Source: Candidatus Sabulitectum sp. (GTDB taxonomy: Bacteria > Fermentibacterota > Fermentibacteria > Fermentibacterales > JCC-6). From it: DNA of 59,236 nt. A program made the position numbers and the translations under genes. Positions 1-9,206 of the stretch are shown in pieces; position 1 is the stretch's first letter, and every line of letters starts with the position of its first letter. The notes beneath the pieces were generated by a model, which was not told where the DNA came from, made no database searches, and saw only the letters and a list, made by a program, of their open reading frames with translations. The stretch covers positions 1-59,236 of the forward strand of contig JAGLDY010000018.1 of the NCBI GenBank assembly GCA_023145375.1, read 5' to 3'.

Positions 1-133
1 TGAATTGTTTTGGACAGCACTGAAAAAATCACAAACAACTGATATTTATTCCCAGTTACTGGTGAAAAGAGTAGACCCCATGTAGTCGAGTAGCAATGAT
101 TTGTCTACCTTTTACTCCTGAAACTACAGTCTA

Positions 134-895
134 TTACTCCCCGTAAGCAGCCCACTCGTTATCGTAGACATCCAGCTCAGTATTCTGGTCGATCCATACC
201 CAGGGAGGATCTGAGTTGACCCAGTCGCCCGCATCGGGTGAAGGATCGTAAGGATCGGCATTGCCGTTCACATCGATGAAGGCAAGGAAAAAGTATGAAC
301 CATCCATGACATCGTAGATATCGTAAGTGGTCCATCCGTCACTGAATGGTTGTTCGGATACGGCGGAGTACTGATAGTTGTAGCCGCTGTCCGCGAGCGC
401 TACGTAACCCAGAACTCCGTCTTCCACTCCGTTTTTAAGGAGGGTTCCGGAGACGCAATTGTTACCACCGCCACCGCTCCATAGCTTCCAACCATCATTG
501 GTAACGTTGATTACAGTGTTCTGGTTGATTGTCACCTCGGAGAAATCCTCGTTTGCCCAGTCGCCTTCATCGGGCCCATTACTCGACTCCCAATTACCGT
601 TCACGTCTATGACAGCCCCAAAATAGTATGTGCCCGCCGCAACACCGGACATTGAGTAGCTGGCTACTCCTGCACTAAACGGTGATTCATCCGAGTAGAT
701 CAGATTATAGGTGGTATCACCCTCCATCGTTATGAGCATTGCGTAACCCATAACTCCGTCTTCCATATCGAGTTTAGTGAGTGTTCCGGAGACCGTGTAG
801 GTCTCTTCCGACGGGCCGGTTCCGCTGTTGCCGCAGCCAAGGTAAACCAGAGTGAAAGCCGTAACCATCACAAGCACAACCAAGAGCTTTTTCAT
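134..895 (-). CDS. lipoprotein with two tandem repeats
   Basis: A 253-aa predicted lipoprotein of unknown function. The N-terminus is a short signal peptide ending in LGC, with the lipidated Cys at residue 21. I chose the ATG at 895, which has a G-rich Shine-Dalgarno-like stretch just upstream; the reading frame is open further upstream, but that extension would bury the signal peptide. The mature part is two copies of one domain of about 105 residues. Each copy starts near VSGTL, has an EDGV(M/L)GY motif, a YxF-type beta strand followed by DVNGN, then GDW and a DQNT/NQNT motif. It probably forms a beta-sandwich exposed at the outer membrane or periplasm. The stop of the upstream propeller gene is only 20 nt away, so the two are probably co-transcribed. 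No enzymatic motif is visible. Confidence 0.75.
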   Translation of the reverse strand: MKKLLVVLVMVTAFTLVYLGCGNSGTGPSEETYTVSGTLTKLDMEDGVMGYAMLITMEGDTTYNLIYSDESPFSAGVASYSMSGVAAGTYYFGAVIDVNGNWESSNGPDEGDWANEDFSEVTINQNTVINVTNDGWKLWSGGGGNNCVSGTLLKNGVEDGVLGYVALADSGYNYQYSAVSEQPFSDGWTTYDIYDVMDGSYFFLAFIDVNGNADPYDPSPDAGDWVNSDPPWVWIDQNTELDVYDNEWAAYGE

Positions 896-914
896 GTAAA
901 CCCCCATTTTCAGG

Positions 915-2611
915 TTAGAAAGTGTAAGACAAACCGAAGGAGAGAACCGGCCATACGAATAAATCCTTAAAATCTTGCTCCAAGTTCTCTTCTTCCTCTT
1001 CAATGTCCTCTTCCAGATCGGACTGCATAGCCGGATTGAGTGCCGTGCCCTCTATGTCCATCCCTGGCTTGCCGTGAAACAGGACTCCCAGATCCCATGC
1101 GAAATGCCAGCGGCTGGTCCGATCCACCGCGTTTCCAGTCCCTATACCAAGGTAGGGTGAGAACGAGTTGGTAGTGGCGGTCCAAACCAGCGATTCCACC
1201 ACGTAATCGGTACCGTTAACTTCCACCGTGTCACCGGGGGCTGCCGAACGCTCCGCCTTGTTTCCATTTATGACCATTCCAGCGGTGAGGCGAAAACCAC
1301 CACTGCCAGGGTGCCAATCTATAAGCAACGGGACGGTCTGGAGACTTATATCGAGTTTGTCAGAGCTGTTTTCTTCATCCGCGCTGGTGCCGGTGAGAAA
1401 GTTGGTCGATGTGGGGCTGAATCCCCCAGCTGATCCTGGTGATGTGGGTCCGCCGGGACCTTCAGACTGCTCATCATCTCCATCATCTCCAAAACCGCTC
1501 GTATCGATCTTGATACCAAATCGGTTGAAGCCGATGCGTCCGTTGAACTGATCGCTGATATGTATTGTTACATCACCGCCGATACCAAGCGTTCCAACAT
1601 TCAGTGTCACACCAATGAGGCTGTAGCCCATATCCACATCTGCTTCGATTTCAGGACTCGGCTCAGGGGTTGCAACCTGAGCTACAAGGCCGATTCCCCA
1701 TGCAACTATCGAGCCGTCAGCTTTCACTCCGAGGCTGAACCTCATTCCACCGGCTACCGCCACGAAACCAGTGTTGGGGTTCGGCACATCACACTGACCG
1801 AATTCGTTGTCACCCCAGGCAACAATCGAACCATCGGATCTGAGGCCAAGACCATGGTATCCGCCCCCTGCAATCGCAATAAAACCATTTCCGGAATCCG
1901 GTACAGCGCACTGACCGATTGTATTATCACCCCAGGCGACTATCGAACCGTCAGATCTCAGCCCCATGCTGAACCTCATCCCGGCTGCAACCGCAACGAA
2001 GCCCGTGTCGGGTTCAGGCACATTGCACTGACCAAGTGTATTGTCACCCCAGGCGACTATCGAACCGTCGGCTTTCAAACCAAGACTGTGATACCCGCCA
2101 CCGGCTACCGCCACAAAGCCTGTGTCGGACACTGGCACATCGCACTGACCAAGTGTATTGTCACCCCAGGAACTGTCGAACCGTCAGCCTTCAAACCGAG
2201 ACTGTGATAACCACCCCCGGCAATCGCTACGAAATTGGTGTTGGGCTCCGGAATGGTGCACTGGCCGTGGTCGTTTTGCCCAAAAGCAGCAATCGAGCCA
2301 TCAGCCTTGAGACCCAGGCTGTGGTAGAAACCTGCGGCAATTGAAATGAAACCCGAAGCCGGCGGTGGCACTGTACACTGGTTGAATTCGTCTGATCCCC
2401 AGGCCACGATGGAGTAGTCGGATCCCAGACCGAGGCTGTGCAGCCACCCACCGGCGACAGCCACGAAGCCCGAGTTCGGCTCAGGCACGGAGCACTGGCT
2501 CTGCTGAAAACCATCTTGAACTTCAAATGAGCCCGTTTGGGCATGAACAACCCCGACAAAAGCTATCAGGATAGCAAGAGAAATTGAAAACGAACCAGAT
2601 GAAAAGCGCAT
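915..2611 (-). pseudogene. RCC1-type seven-repeat propeller with C-terminal barrel, frameshifted
   Basis: Two reading frames, 2105-2611 (signal peptide plus repeats) and 915-2138 (repeats plus C-terminal domain), are clearly one gene. The repeat unit is about 38 residues (C-x-VP...GFVAVAGG-x-HSLGLKADGSIVAWGDN-x-x-GQ). Seven units are counted across both frames, as in an RCC1-type seven-bladed propeller. The frame is lost inside repeat 3 near 2166-2173, where the sequence equivalent to 'ccaggcgactatcg' in the next repeat reads 'ccaggaactgtcg', one base shorter. After the repeats come about 250 residues with alternating beta strands, a Gly/Pro/Ser-rich loop, an acidic EEDIEEEEEN stretch and a final aromatic F, as in outer-membrane barrels. 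The N-terminus is a cleavable signal peptide ending VHAQ. Either the gene is broken or the base was lost in sequencing. Confidence 0.75.
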
Positions 2612-2756
2612 AGCTTAACTGCCCCTTCCGGTAATAATATTTCCTCAGAACAAAGCTGCTCTTTGTCCCGATGAAGTAAGAAAACTTTTGGATTCCAAAT
2701 CACATCTCCTTTCCCTGGCTCAAGAGCCGATACCCCCTGTTGCCAAGGATGCCATT

Positions 2757-4955
2757 TTAATGAATCACAGAAACAGTGTTATCCCAAGAACTTGTTACAT
2801 ACACATACTCACCTGAGGGAAGGGAGCAGACACCCCAAGAATTACTACCTACACCAACCGTGGCGACAACCGTATTATCCGAGGTGCGGATAACTGTAAC
2901 AACAGGATTACTAGAATTCGTCACATACACGTATTGCCCTGAGGAAAGGGAGCAGATTGCATATGGTTGTGTACCTACCTCAATCGTTGAAACAACCGTA
3001 TTATCCGAAGCGCGGATAACAGAGACTGTGCTATAACTTCCACTCGTCACATACACATACTCCCCGGAGGGAAGGGAGCAGATTCCATTTGGATAATCAT
3101 CCACATCCACCGTTGAAACAAGCGTGTTGTCCGAGGTGCGGATAACATAGACAGAGTCTTCGCTCCCATTCGTCACATACACATACTCCCCTGAGGGAAG
3201 GGAGCAGATAGCAGATGTAACACCACTCACCTCCACTGTGGCGACAACCGTATTGTCCGAAGTGCGGATAACATAGACAGATCCAAGACACCCCACATAC
3301 ACATACTCACCGGAAGGAAGGGAACAGACATCATTAGGGTTGGTGCCCACATTCACAGTCGCGACAACCGTATTGTCCGAAGTGCGGATTACGGAAACAG
3401 TGTCATTATTACGATTCGCCACATACACATACTCCCCTGAGGGAACGGAGCAGACACCATGAGGGCCACTGCCCACACTCACAGTCGCAACAACCGTGTT
3501 ATCCGAGGTGCGGATAACGGAGATTGTGTTATCGAGTTGATTCGACACATACACATACTCACCGGAGGGAAGGGAGCAGATAGCATTAGGGGCATCACCC
3601 ACACTCACCGTTGCGACAACACTATCAGGCCAGGACTCAATGATGGTGAACTCGCTGCTCCACGCCGCATTGTTCAGATCGTCTATCATCTTTATCTGAA
3701 AGTCATTACCTGTTCCCCATGCCTCAGGAATGGCTTCCGTTCTTGTATACTCTCCATCATCAGGGGTCCAGCCGCAATAGTTATCACGCTTCGTACCACC
3801 CTGCCAGATTTCCATCCGGACATTTGAACCGGGACCAGGTGCCCAGAGAACCTGGGTGTTTGTCTGGCAATGAGTCCACTCCGTTGACGAATCGGGCTCG
3901 ATGATGTTCATGGTCATTATGCTGAACACATCGCTAATACCTTCACTGCCTAGGCTTCCGATGACCTTGACCGTGTAGTCTTCACCGGTGCCCCAGGCCG
4001 AGGGAATGGGTGTGTCTCTTGTATAGCTTCCCGTGTTGGGTACCCAGTCGCTGAATGTGCCGATAGAGGAACCACCCTTATAAACACTTATGTACACGCT
4101 GTCGGAATAAGGCTCGTTCCACTCAACGGTTACACCCTCTTGGCCCCATATCCAGATTGTTGTCAGATCCGGCTGAGTTACTTCTATATCATCATAGATT
4201 TGGAATTCCTCACTGAATCCGTATCCTGGAGGGTTGTCTGAGTCCAACACCCTGATACGAAAATTCAGCCCGATTCCCCAGGTTGCGGGAATGGGAGCGC
4301 TTCTGGTATAGCTTCCGGCATTGGGTATCCATCCGCTGAAATCAGCGACATATTCGCCAGCATACCAGACCTCGAGTTTCACCTGAGCGCCGCTCCCAAC
4401 CCATTCCACCAGGGTATTTGATTGGCCCACTTCCCAGATCGTACTTGAACCGGGTTCAGTTACATCTATTTCCGATTGATCAGGTGTAATTAGATCGCAT
4501 TCGTTGCTCCATGCGTAATTTCCTGCTTCATTCGCAGTCCGCAGCACAAAGTAGTAATGTGTTTCCGAATTCAGACTGTCATCAACGAAGGTACGATCAT
4601 CGCGATCGGTGTAGAAGCAGAGAACCTGAGCTTCTTCAGGATGCTCTGAGATACCCGGGCTGGTGGAGCGGTAGAGTACATACGAAATGAAGTCAGTGTC
4701 TGGACAGATACTCCAGTTTGCTGTTACCAGGCATGTTCCCTGCAGTTCAAGGCTAGATTCTTGTCCCAGAATATCGCTGTTTTGACGTGTTAATTGCAGA
4801 GAAACTCTGCCCCGGGAGTTGCAATTCATCTCACCGGTAAGCTCCACTTGCAGCACGGATGCAGTGGGATCCTTTCCAGGACCCGAGGGATCTTCGCCGC
4901 AACCTATGAAAACGAGCAGAGATGTAAGAACTGTGAGCATAAATATGCATTTCAT
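2757..4955 (-). CDS. lipoprotein with Ig-like domains and seven-bladed YVTN beta-propeller
   Basis: A 732-aa predicted lipoprotein; the lipobox is IGC with Cys at residue 19. Order of domains: a fibronectin III-like domain near residues 60-150 (YVLYRSTSPG, YYFVLRTANEAG), then three Ig-like repeats of about 95 residues, each with TEP/ITQPDSST-x-W, a W-x-P-N/D-x-GSYTR motif and a GTG-x-x(F/Y)-x-(I/V)K/R ending. The last ~300 residues are seven YVTN-family repeats (VVATVSVG...CSLPSGEYVYVTN...VSVIRTSDNT), exactly the number needed for a seven-bladed propeller. The DNA of the repeats, 2757 to about 3640, is strongly repetitive at about 126 bp per unit. Such proteins usually act as cell-surface binding or scaffold proteins; the ligand cannot be inferred. 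The last blade ends in VSVIH and the gene looks intact. Confidence 0.85.
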   Translation of the reverse strand: MKCIFMLTVLTSLLVFIGCGEDPSGPGKDPTASVLQVELTGEMNCNSRGRVSLQLTRQNSDILGQESSLELQGTCLVTANWSICPDTDFISYVLYRSTSPGISEHPEEAQVLCFYTDRDDRTFVDDSLNSETHYYFVLRTANEAGNYAWSNECDLITPDQSEIDVTEPGSSTIWEVGQSNTLVEWVGSGAQVKLEVWYAGEYVADFSGWIPNAGSYTRSAPIPATWGIGLNFRIRVLDSDNPPGYGFSEEFQIYDDIEVTQPDLTTIWIWGQEGVTVEWNEPYSDSVYISVYKGGSSIGTFSDWVPNTGSYTRDTPIPSAWGTGEDYTVKVIGSLGSEGISDVFSIMTMNIIEPDSSTEWTHCQTNTQVLWAPGPGSNVRMEIWQGGTKRDNYCGWTPDDGEYTRTEAIPEAWGTGNDFQIKMIDDLNNAAWSSEFTIIESWPDSVVATVSVGDAPNAICSLPSGEYVYVSNQLDNTISVIRTSDNTVVATVSVGSGPHGVCSVPSGEYVYVANRNNDTVSVIRTSDNTVVATVNVGTNPNDVCSLPSGEYVYVGCLGSVYVIRTSDNTVVATVEVSGVTSAICSLPSGEYVYVTNGSEDSVYVIRTSDNTLVSTVDVDDYPNGICSLPSGEYVYVTSGSYSTVSVIRASDNTVVSTIEVGTQPYAICSLSSGQYVYVTNSSNPVVTVIRTSDNTVVATVGVGSNSWGVCSLPSGEYVYVTSSWDNTVSVIH

Positions 4956-4981
4956 TCTGCAAGCCCCTTCGATTTACCTGG

Positions 4982-5515
4982 TTAATAGGAATAAGCAAAT
5001 GATCTGCCGCAAATCGTTCCCGAAAGACCTGTTTGTGTTTCCGCAATTGCAATTGGGCCAATATCTTCCACGGCAGTATTGCTGTCATCGCAATCCACAG
5101 TACCTGAATAGCTCAGCATGTCGGAGTTATGACCCATTGAGGTATAGTCAGGAGAGAATGAACCCACACAGGAAATACTACCTGTAAAAGTCAGGTCATA
5201 ATTAACATTGGAACTCCTGCAATCAGTCATATCAAAGGTCAGGTCGCATGTGTTAATATCTCCACTAACTCCTGTAGTGCCATAAATGTGAACCGTTCCC
5301 CCCAAGGGGCCTGGGACGGTCATGTCTCTTGCTCCTGAAGGTGTTCCAGCTATGTTCTGATTCCAGAGGAACCAGAAACACCTGACAAAACCATATCCAA
5401 CAAAAGCATCCTGCGCTTCCTGAGACATTACATATGGCTCTGAGGGTGATCCGCAAGAACATGATAAAACAATTGCCACAGCAGCCAGGATGGTGAATTT
5501 ACTAAACCTTGACAT
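4982..5515 (-). CDS. small lipoprotein, unknown function
   Basis: A 177-aa predicted lipoprotein with a signal peptide ending VLSC (Cys 19). I do not recognise the family. The mature part is rich in Gly, Ser, Thr and Asp and looks all-beta, with alternating motifs such as TFDMTDC, LTFTGSISC and SYSGTVDC. Six or more Cys residues could form disulfides after export. A central GGTVHIYG segment resembles a strand of a beta-helix or beta-sandwich. The start ATG directly precedes the signal peptide. It lies 26 nt downstream of nothing on its own strand and 26 nt before the start of the YVTN lipoprotein, so it may be the first gene of a short lipoprotein operon. Confidence 0.65.
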   Translation of the reverse strand: MSRFSKFTILAAVAIVLSCSCGSPSEPYVMSQEAQDAFVGYGFVRCFWFLWNQNIAGTPSGARDMTVPGPLGGTVHIYGTTGVSGDINTCDLTFDMTDCRSSNVNYDLTFTGSISCVGSFSPDYTSMGHNSDMLSYSGTVDCDDSNTAVEDIGPIAIAETQTGLSGTICGRSFAYSY

Positions 5516-5621
5516 GTTTCCTCATTTCGTTAGACAAGAACTTATAAATTTCCTATTGGTCATTCGGGCATCACTCGATACTGTCCACTGAACCTGCTTG
5601 CTGCTCTTGAGCAACTAAAAC

Positions 5622-5915
5622 TCAACCTCCTATGGTGAAAGTCGCCAAGCAAACGATGATTATGTATGTATTCAGCGAAGTAATTCCAGTACAAATTCTT
5701 GTCGCTTTTAGGGGAGTTGTCCGGACAGAACGAAAATTTACAGCAAGCCTCGGGTTGGACCCGCGTGAAATAGAAAAATATGAGGATTCTTTCAGGAAAT
5801 TCTTGAAAGAAATGAGATTCAATTTAGCAAATGTCAATGTGCTAACATTAAGTGGGCGCACTGACTGACTGAGGTACACAAATGCTGAAGCAAACAAAAA
5901 CATAAATAGCTTCAT
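5622..5915 (-). CDS. doubtful small exported protein
   Basis: A 97-codon minus-strand frame starts with MKLFMFLFASAFVYLSQS, which looks like a signal peptide, and has a GAGAAGG-like sequence just before the ATG. The rest is rich in Ser, Thr, Asn and basic residues and resembles no family I know. The opposite strand holds a 78-codon frame at 5632-5868 whose C-terminal half (SLGLDPREIEKYEDSF...) is equally protein-like. At most one of the two is real, and composition alone does not decide. Confidence 0.2.
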   Translation of the reverse strand: MKLFMFLFASAFVYLSQSVRPLNVSTLTFAKLNLISFKNFLKESSYFSISRGSNPRLAVNFRSVRTTPLKATRICTGITSLNTYIIIVCLATFTIGG

Positions 5916-6420
5916 TTCCTTCTCTTTTCTTTTCTCGCTGTTTTCTCCATAATGCCGATGAATCAGACCGTCAATGGGCTAGCATAGTTTACAGCTATAA
6001 TAAGTAAATAATTTGGTCATCTTTGTGCAGCTTTCCGCATCTGTGCTCACGCCGGTGAAAATTTACAGTACAATCAGAGAATAATTTATACTTTCGACTG
6101 CGGAAAAAACGGGATCAGGTTGATTCTTCAATTGCCGATCGAAGTGATGACACAAAATTCCGCCTTGCAAACGAAACCATTGTGGTGGGCGAACAGGCTA
6201 AACTTCATGCGTTCGCAAAGAGGTGCCATATCTGTCAATAGGAAATTGAGGGGATTGTCGGCTCTGAAGAAATAACTGCAATGCACCATCAAGCAGAATG
6301 AATATTGAGAAAAGGAACTGCGTCTATAATGATAAAGATCCCGGCACTTGATGTAGAAATCAAACTGAAACCTTCACCGGATTCAGCTAATGGTGAATCA
6401 CTGAATACCGGGAGTTGGCT
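5916..6420. other. intergenic stretch, no supported gene
   Basis: About 500 bp, AT-rich, between lipoprotein genes. A plus-strand frame without a start codon (about 6059-6238) translates to a hydrophilic segment ending HAFAKRCHICQ and then a stop. It might be the remnant of a decayed gene, but I recognise nothing in it. No convincing promoter, terminator or RNA was seen. Confidence 0.4.
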
Positions 6421-6816
6421 CTATCGGTTTCTCCTGTTTCTGTCGGTCTGCTCAAGAAGAGATACAGGAGGGGATATTTCCGAAGTAATTGTTATGTCCC
6501 ACGAGAACACTGTCCACTGCTCACTCTTCTCCCAGTAGAAATACCTGCCGTCATCACTGCTGTAGAACCAGAGTCTGTTTTCGTCATCCCAGGAAATGTA
6601 AGCCATTAGAGATGCCGGGTACTCCTCCATCTCCATGGAGTTCAGCGTTCCATTGCGCAGGTCAGAAATGTTCACCACCCAGATGCCGTAGCCACCTGAA
6701 CTCTCTGCTACAGAAAGGTATGCCTTGAATTCCTTTGACGGAGACATCTGAACTCTGTCATCTCGGGTGCAGGCAAGTGTTGCTATTGTCAACACAAGGA
6801 AAAGAAGTCTTCTCAC
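6421..6816 (-). CDS. small lipoprotein, unknown function
   Basis: A 131-aa predicted lipoprotein: hydrophobic leader MRRLLFLVLTIATLAC with the lipidated Cys at residue 16. The mature part contains WVVNISDL, ISWDDENRLWFYSSDDG and YFYWEK motifs, an aromatic-rich beta pattern like one or two blades of a propeller or a small beta-sandwich. The C-terminus is basic (QTDRNRRNR). The start lies 5 nt after the selD stop, so it is the downstream partner of selD in an operon. Family not recognised. Confidence 0.6.
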   Translation of the reverse strand: MRRLLFLVLTIATLACTRDDRVQMSPSKEFKAYLSVAESSGGYGIWVVNISDLRNGTLNSMEMEEYPASLMAYISWDDENRLWFYSSDDGRYFYWEKSEQWTVFSWDITITSEISPPVSLLEQTDRNRRNR

Positions 6817-6820
6817 TGTA

Positions 6821-8050
6821 TTACTTGAGCACTTTCAGATACATACTTTCATCTTCCATCTCTTCAACGGAACCAATTATCGAGGAGCTCTCATCACCGT
6901 TGTCGCGGAGCAATCTCAGAGCCTGGTGAGCATCGTCAGGGTGGATGAATGCAAGAAGACCACCTGAGGTCTCTGCCTCTGAGAACAGGCTGAGCTTCTT
7001 TGGCTCAACTCCAGGCTGAACATCAAGGTGATTCTCCACATATTCACTTACCTTGCAGACACCCTTAGTGGTGTACTTCACCAGCAGATCATCAATATGG
7101 GAAAGGAGCGGTACTGAACCCTGATGGATACTGACAGTAAGATCACTGCTTTTAGCAATGGGCAGAGCATGCCCCAGAAGACCAAAACCGGTGACATCCG
7201 TCATGGCACTCACCCTGAATCTGCTGAGAATATCCGCGGCGTACATGTTCAAGCGGCTCATGGACTCAGTCACTTCTCTGTACTGAATTTCCGAGATTCC
7301 TTCCTTCATCATACCGTTTGCATACACACCTGTACCCAGCGGTTTAGTAAGGATGATAAGGTCGTTCAGCCTGGCTCTGGTGTTGGTCAGTATCCTGCCG
7401 GGGTGCACAGTACCTGTAACACTCATTCCGTACAGAATATCCTCCTGCTCCATGGTGTGACCTCCTACCAGAGCCACTTTCGCCTCCACAAGTTTTTCGC
7501 CTCCACCGGCAAGCATCTCGCCGATTACCTCAGCGTTGATCAGGCCAGGCGGGTAGGCAAGTACATTCATGGCAGTATGAGCCTTTGCGCCCATGGCCCA
7601 CACATCGGAGAGGGAATTGGCAGCGGCGATCATACCGTTCATCCTGGGGTCATTCACCACAGGGAAGAAGAAATCCACTGTCTGCACCAGGGCAATGTCA
7701 TCTGTAATACGGTAGACACCTGCATCGTCCATGTTCTCCATTCCCACAAGAAGATCCGGAGAATTGTACATGGGCAGCTTCTTCAATATGCCTGCCAGCC
7801 TGGCAGGCTTAAGTTTGCCTGCTCAACCGGCGCAGGGAGCATAATCCAGAAGCCTTATCTCCTTGCCGGTTGGCATTGCACGGACCGGCTGTTCCGGCTT
7901 CGGCGAATCGTCCAGCTTTTCACCCAGGTGTTCACAATAAGTGACTTCACCCTTCTCATGATGGAATTCGATACACTGCTTGCACTTGCCATGACGGCTA
8001 CAATCCGTTGGACAAGGACAATGCTTACTGTCGTACAGCTTTATTGCCAT
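6821..8050 (-). CDS. selD: selenide, water dikinase (SelD), selenoprotein with Cys-rich N-terminal domain
   Basis: SelD makes selenophosphate from selenide and ATP for selenocysteine and selenouridine synthesis. The frame is interrupted only by TGA at 7823-7825, which I read as selenocysteine. It sits in the diagnostic SelD motif IRLLDYAPCAG-U-AGKLKP (Sec 76, Lys 79), exactly where other SelD proteins carry Cys or Sec, and the frame continues directly into VQTVDFFFP, LVGGHTMEQ and DVTGFGLLGHA. A bSECIS-like hairpin follows the UGA (7790-7808). Total length is 409 residues, longer than the usual ~345. The extra ~60 residues at the N-terminus hold Cys 11, 13, 17, 23, 26 and 39 in a CPCP...C-x2-HGKC-x2-C pattern resembling stand-alone DUF6485 proteins. 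The ATG at 8050 has AGAGGA upstream. A weaker alternative start is Met 59 (MPTGKEIRL), which lacks a clear ribosome site. Confidence 0.9.
7790..7825 (-). promoter_or_regulatory. UGA Sec codon and bSECIS-like hairpin in selD
   Basis: The mRNA reads UGA, 14 nt, then GCCTGCCA-GGC-TGGCAGGC: an 8-bp perfect stem with a 3-nt loop starting with G, the loop lying 22 nt after the UGA. A stem with a small apical loop carrying G at the start, 16-37 nt after UGA, is what SelB recognises in bacterial SECIS elements. Placement inside the coding sequence of selD fits. Function is inferred from structure and context. Confidence 0.8.
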
Positions 8051-8069
8051 TTTCCTCTTCCGGCTCCGT

Positions 8070-9173
8070 TCATTTCTCTCCCATTATGTAAAGCTTATGG
8101 AATTCTTCTGTGAACATATCAAAGGCAAGAATTCCATTGGGATTCACATCCACATCAATGTAATATGCAGAATCGGGAAGTGTAACAAACACCTCTCTCA
8201 GCTGTTCCCCCTCAGGTGAAACAACATCCCACAAGTTTCCGGGAAGACCTCCTCTGCGGCACCAGATGTTCCCGTCCCCGTCCACACCAAGAACGCTGAT
8301 AAATGGATGGGATTCCGGCATATTAACAAAGGCTGTTTCCTGGGTCTCACCGTCACTGAAGGCGTAGCCTATGTAAACGGTTCCCGGGATCATCGCACTG
8401 TCCGATGCTGATACCCTCTCTCTGTCCGGGAAGAGAGAAATGGTATCAAGCGGTGTTGCATCAGCTCCATATACTTCGATCATCCAGCTCTCTGATTGAA
8501 TTCGACTGATGTACATTCTCCCTCTGCCATCGGATGCAGCAACCAGATACCCAGGAGTGAAATCGGTTGAAGGCCTGGGCTCACCTGACCAGTCAAAGTA
8601 CTCTGTCAGGACTTCTCCTGTAATTGCATCATACCTGTTCATTAAAAAGTTAATGCCATAACCACTCTCATTCAACCTCATGGAGAAGGAATAACTGACA
8701 AATGTTGAGTCATCAAAAGGCATGCTCTCAATAGAGAAACCGCCAAGACCTTCCATGGTCCAGTCATTCAGATATTCCCCCTGTGAGTTGAATGAGATCA
8801 CTTTGGCCTGGCGATCCATTACCAGAATAATACCGGAGGGAAGTCTGACCAGTGACATGGGACCCTGAAATTCGCCGGGACCTTCGCCGAATCCCCCGAA
8901 ACTGCTGACAAATACTCCAGTACTGTCAAATATTGAAACGGTACCCTTGATCATGTCAAGGATAACCGGTCTGGCTCCTGGAAGCATGGTGAAGTCAGCT
9001 ATCGCTCCGAGAGTGTAACAACTGTCTCCCATGAGAATACCGATGGAATCCATCGGAGACAGAGTGTCTATTTGTATTGTATCTTCAGGTTGTGCACTAG
9101 TCCGGGCTTCTCCGCAGCCTGCAACGATCACAACTGACAGCAGGATAACGAATGCAGGATAAAGATATCTCAT
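8070..9173 (-). CDS. 6-bladed beta-propeller lipoprotein
   Basis: A 367-aa predicted lipoprotein, lipobox AGC with Cys 20. I use the ATG at 9173, which has GGAAGG about 8 nt upstream, over the in-frame GTG at 9182, which lies too close to that site. The mature protein has NHL/6-bladed-propeller features: GTVSIFDSTGVFVSSFGGFGEGPGEF near the start, then repeated strands such as LPSGIILVMDRQ, SFNSQGEYL and VDGDGNIWCRRGG. The GxGPGEF motif is typical of the '6-bladed beta-propeller' lipoprotein family common in Bacteroidota and relatives. The role is probably binding at the cell surface; no catalytic residues are evident. It lies just upstream of selD, 19 nt apart. Confidence 0.75.
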   Translation of the reverse strand: MRYLYPAFVILLSVVIVAGCGEARTSAQPEDTIQIDTLSPMDSIGILMGDSCYTLGAIADFTMLPGARPVILDMIKGTVSIFDSTGVFVSSFGGFGEGPGEFQGPMSLVRLPSGIILVMDRQAKVISFNSQGEYLNDWTMEGLGGFSIESMPFDDSTFVSYSFSMRLNESGYGINFLMNRYDAITGEVLTEYFDWSGEPRPSTDFTPGYLVAASDGRGRMYISRIQSESWMIEVYGADATPLDTISLFPDRERVSASDSAMIPGTVYIGYAFSDGETQETAFVNMPESHPFISVLGVDGDGNIWCRRGGLPGNLWDVVSPEGEQLREVFVTLPDSAYYIDVDVNPNGILAFDMFTEEFHKLYIMGEK

Positions 9174-9206
9174 TGGATACACCTTCCAGCGGGGAGTTGT
9201 CTACTA

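Noticed and set aside
2776-3640. Regular ~126-bp repeats that could suggest a CRISPR or satellite array
   Set aside because: They are in frame and encode YVTN beta-propeller blades; unit length and variation fit coding repeats, not CRISPR.
7823-8050. Separate 75-aa Cys-rich protein ending at TGA
   Set aside because: The TGA lies inside the SelD signature, the frame continues into SelD, and a bSECIS-like hairpin follows; a fused selenoprotein explains all three.
7124-8113. 329-codon plus-strand open frame
   Set aside because: It is antisense to selD and its Cys-rich domain; no family likeness and no ribosome site, while the minus strand encodes a clear SelD.
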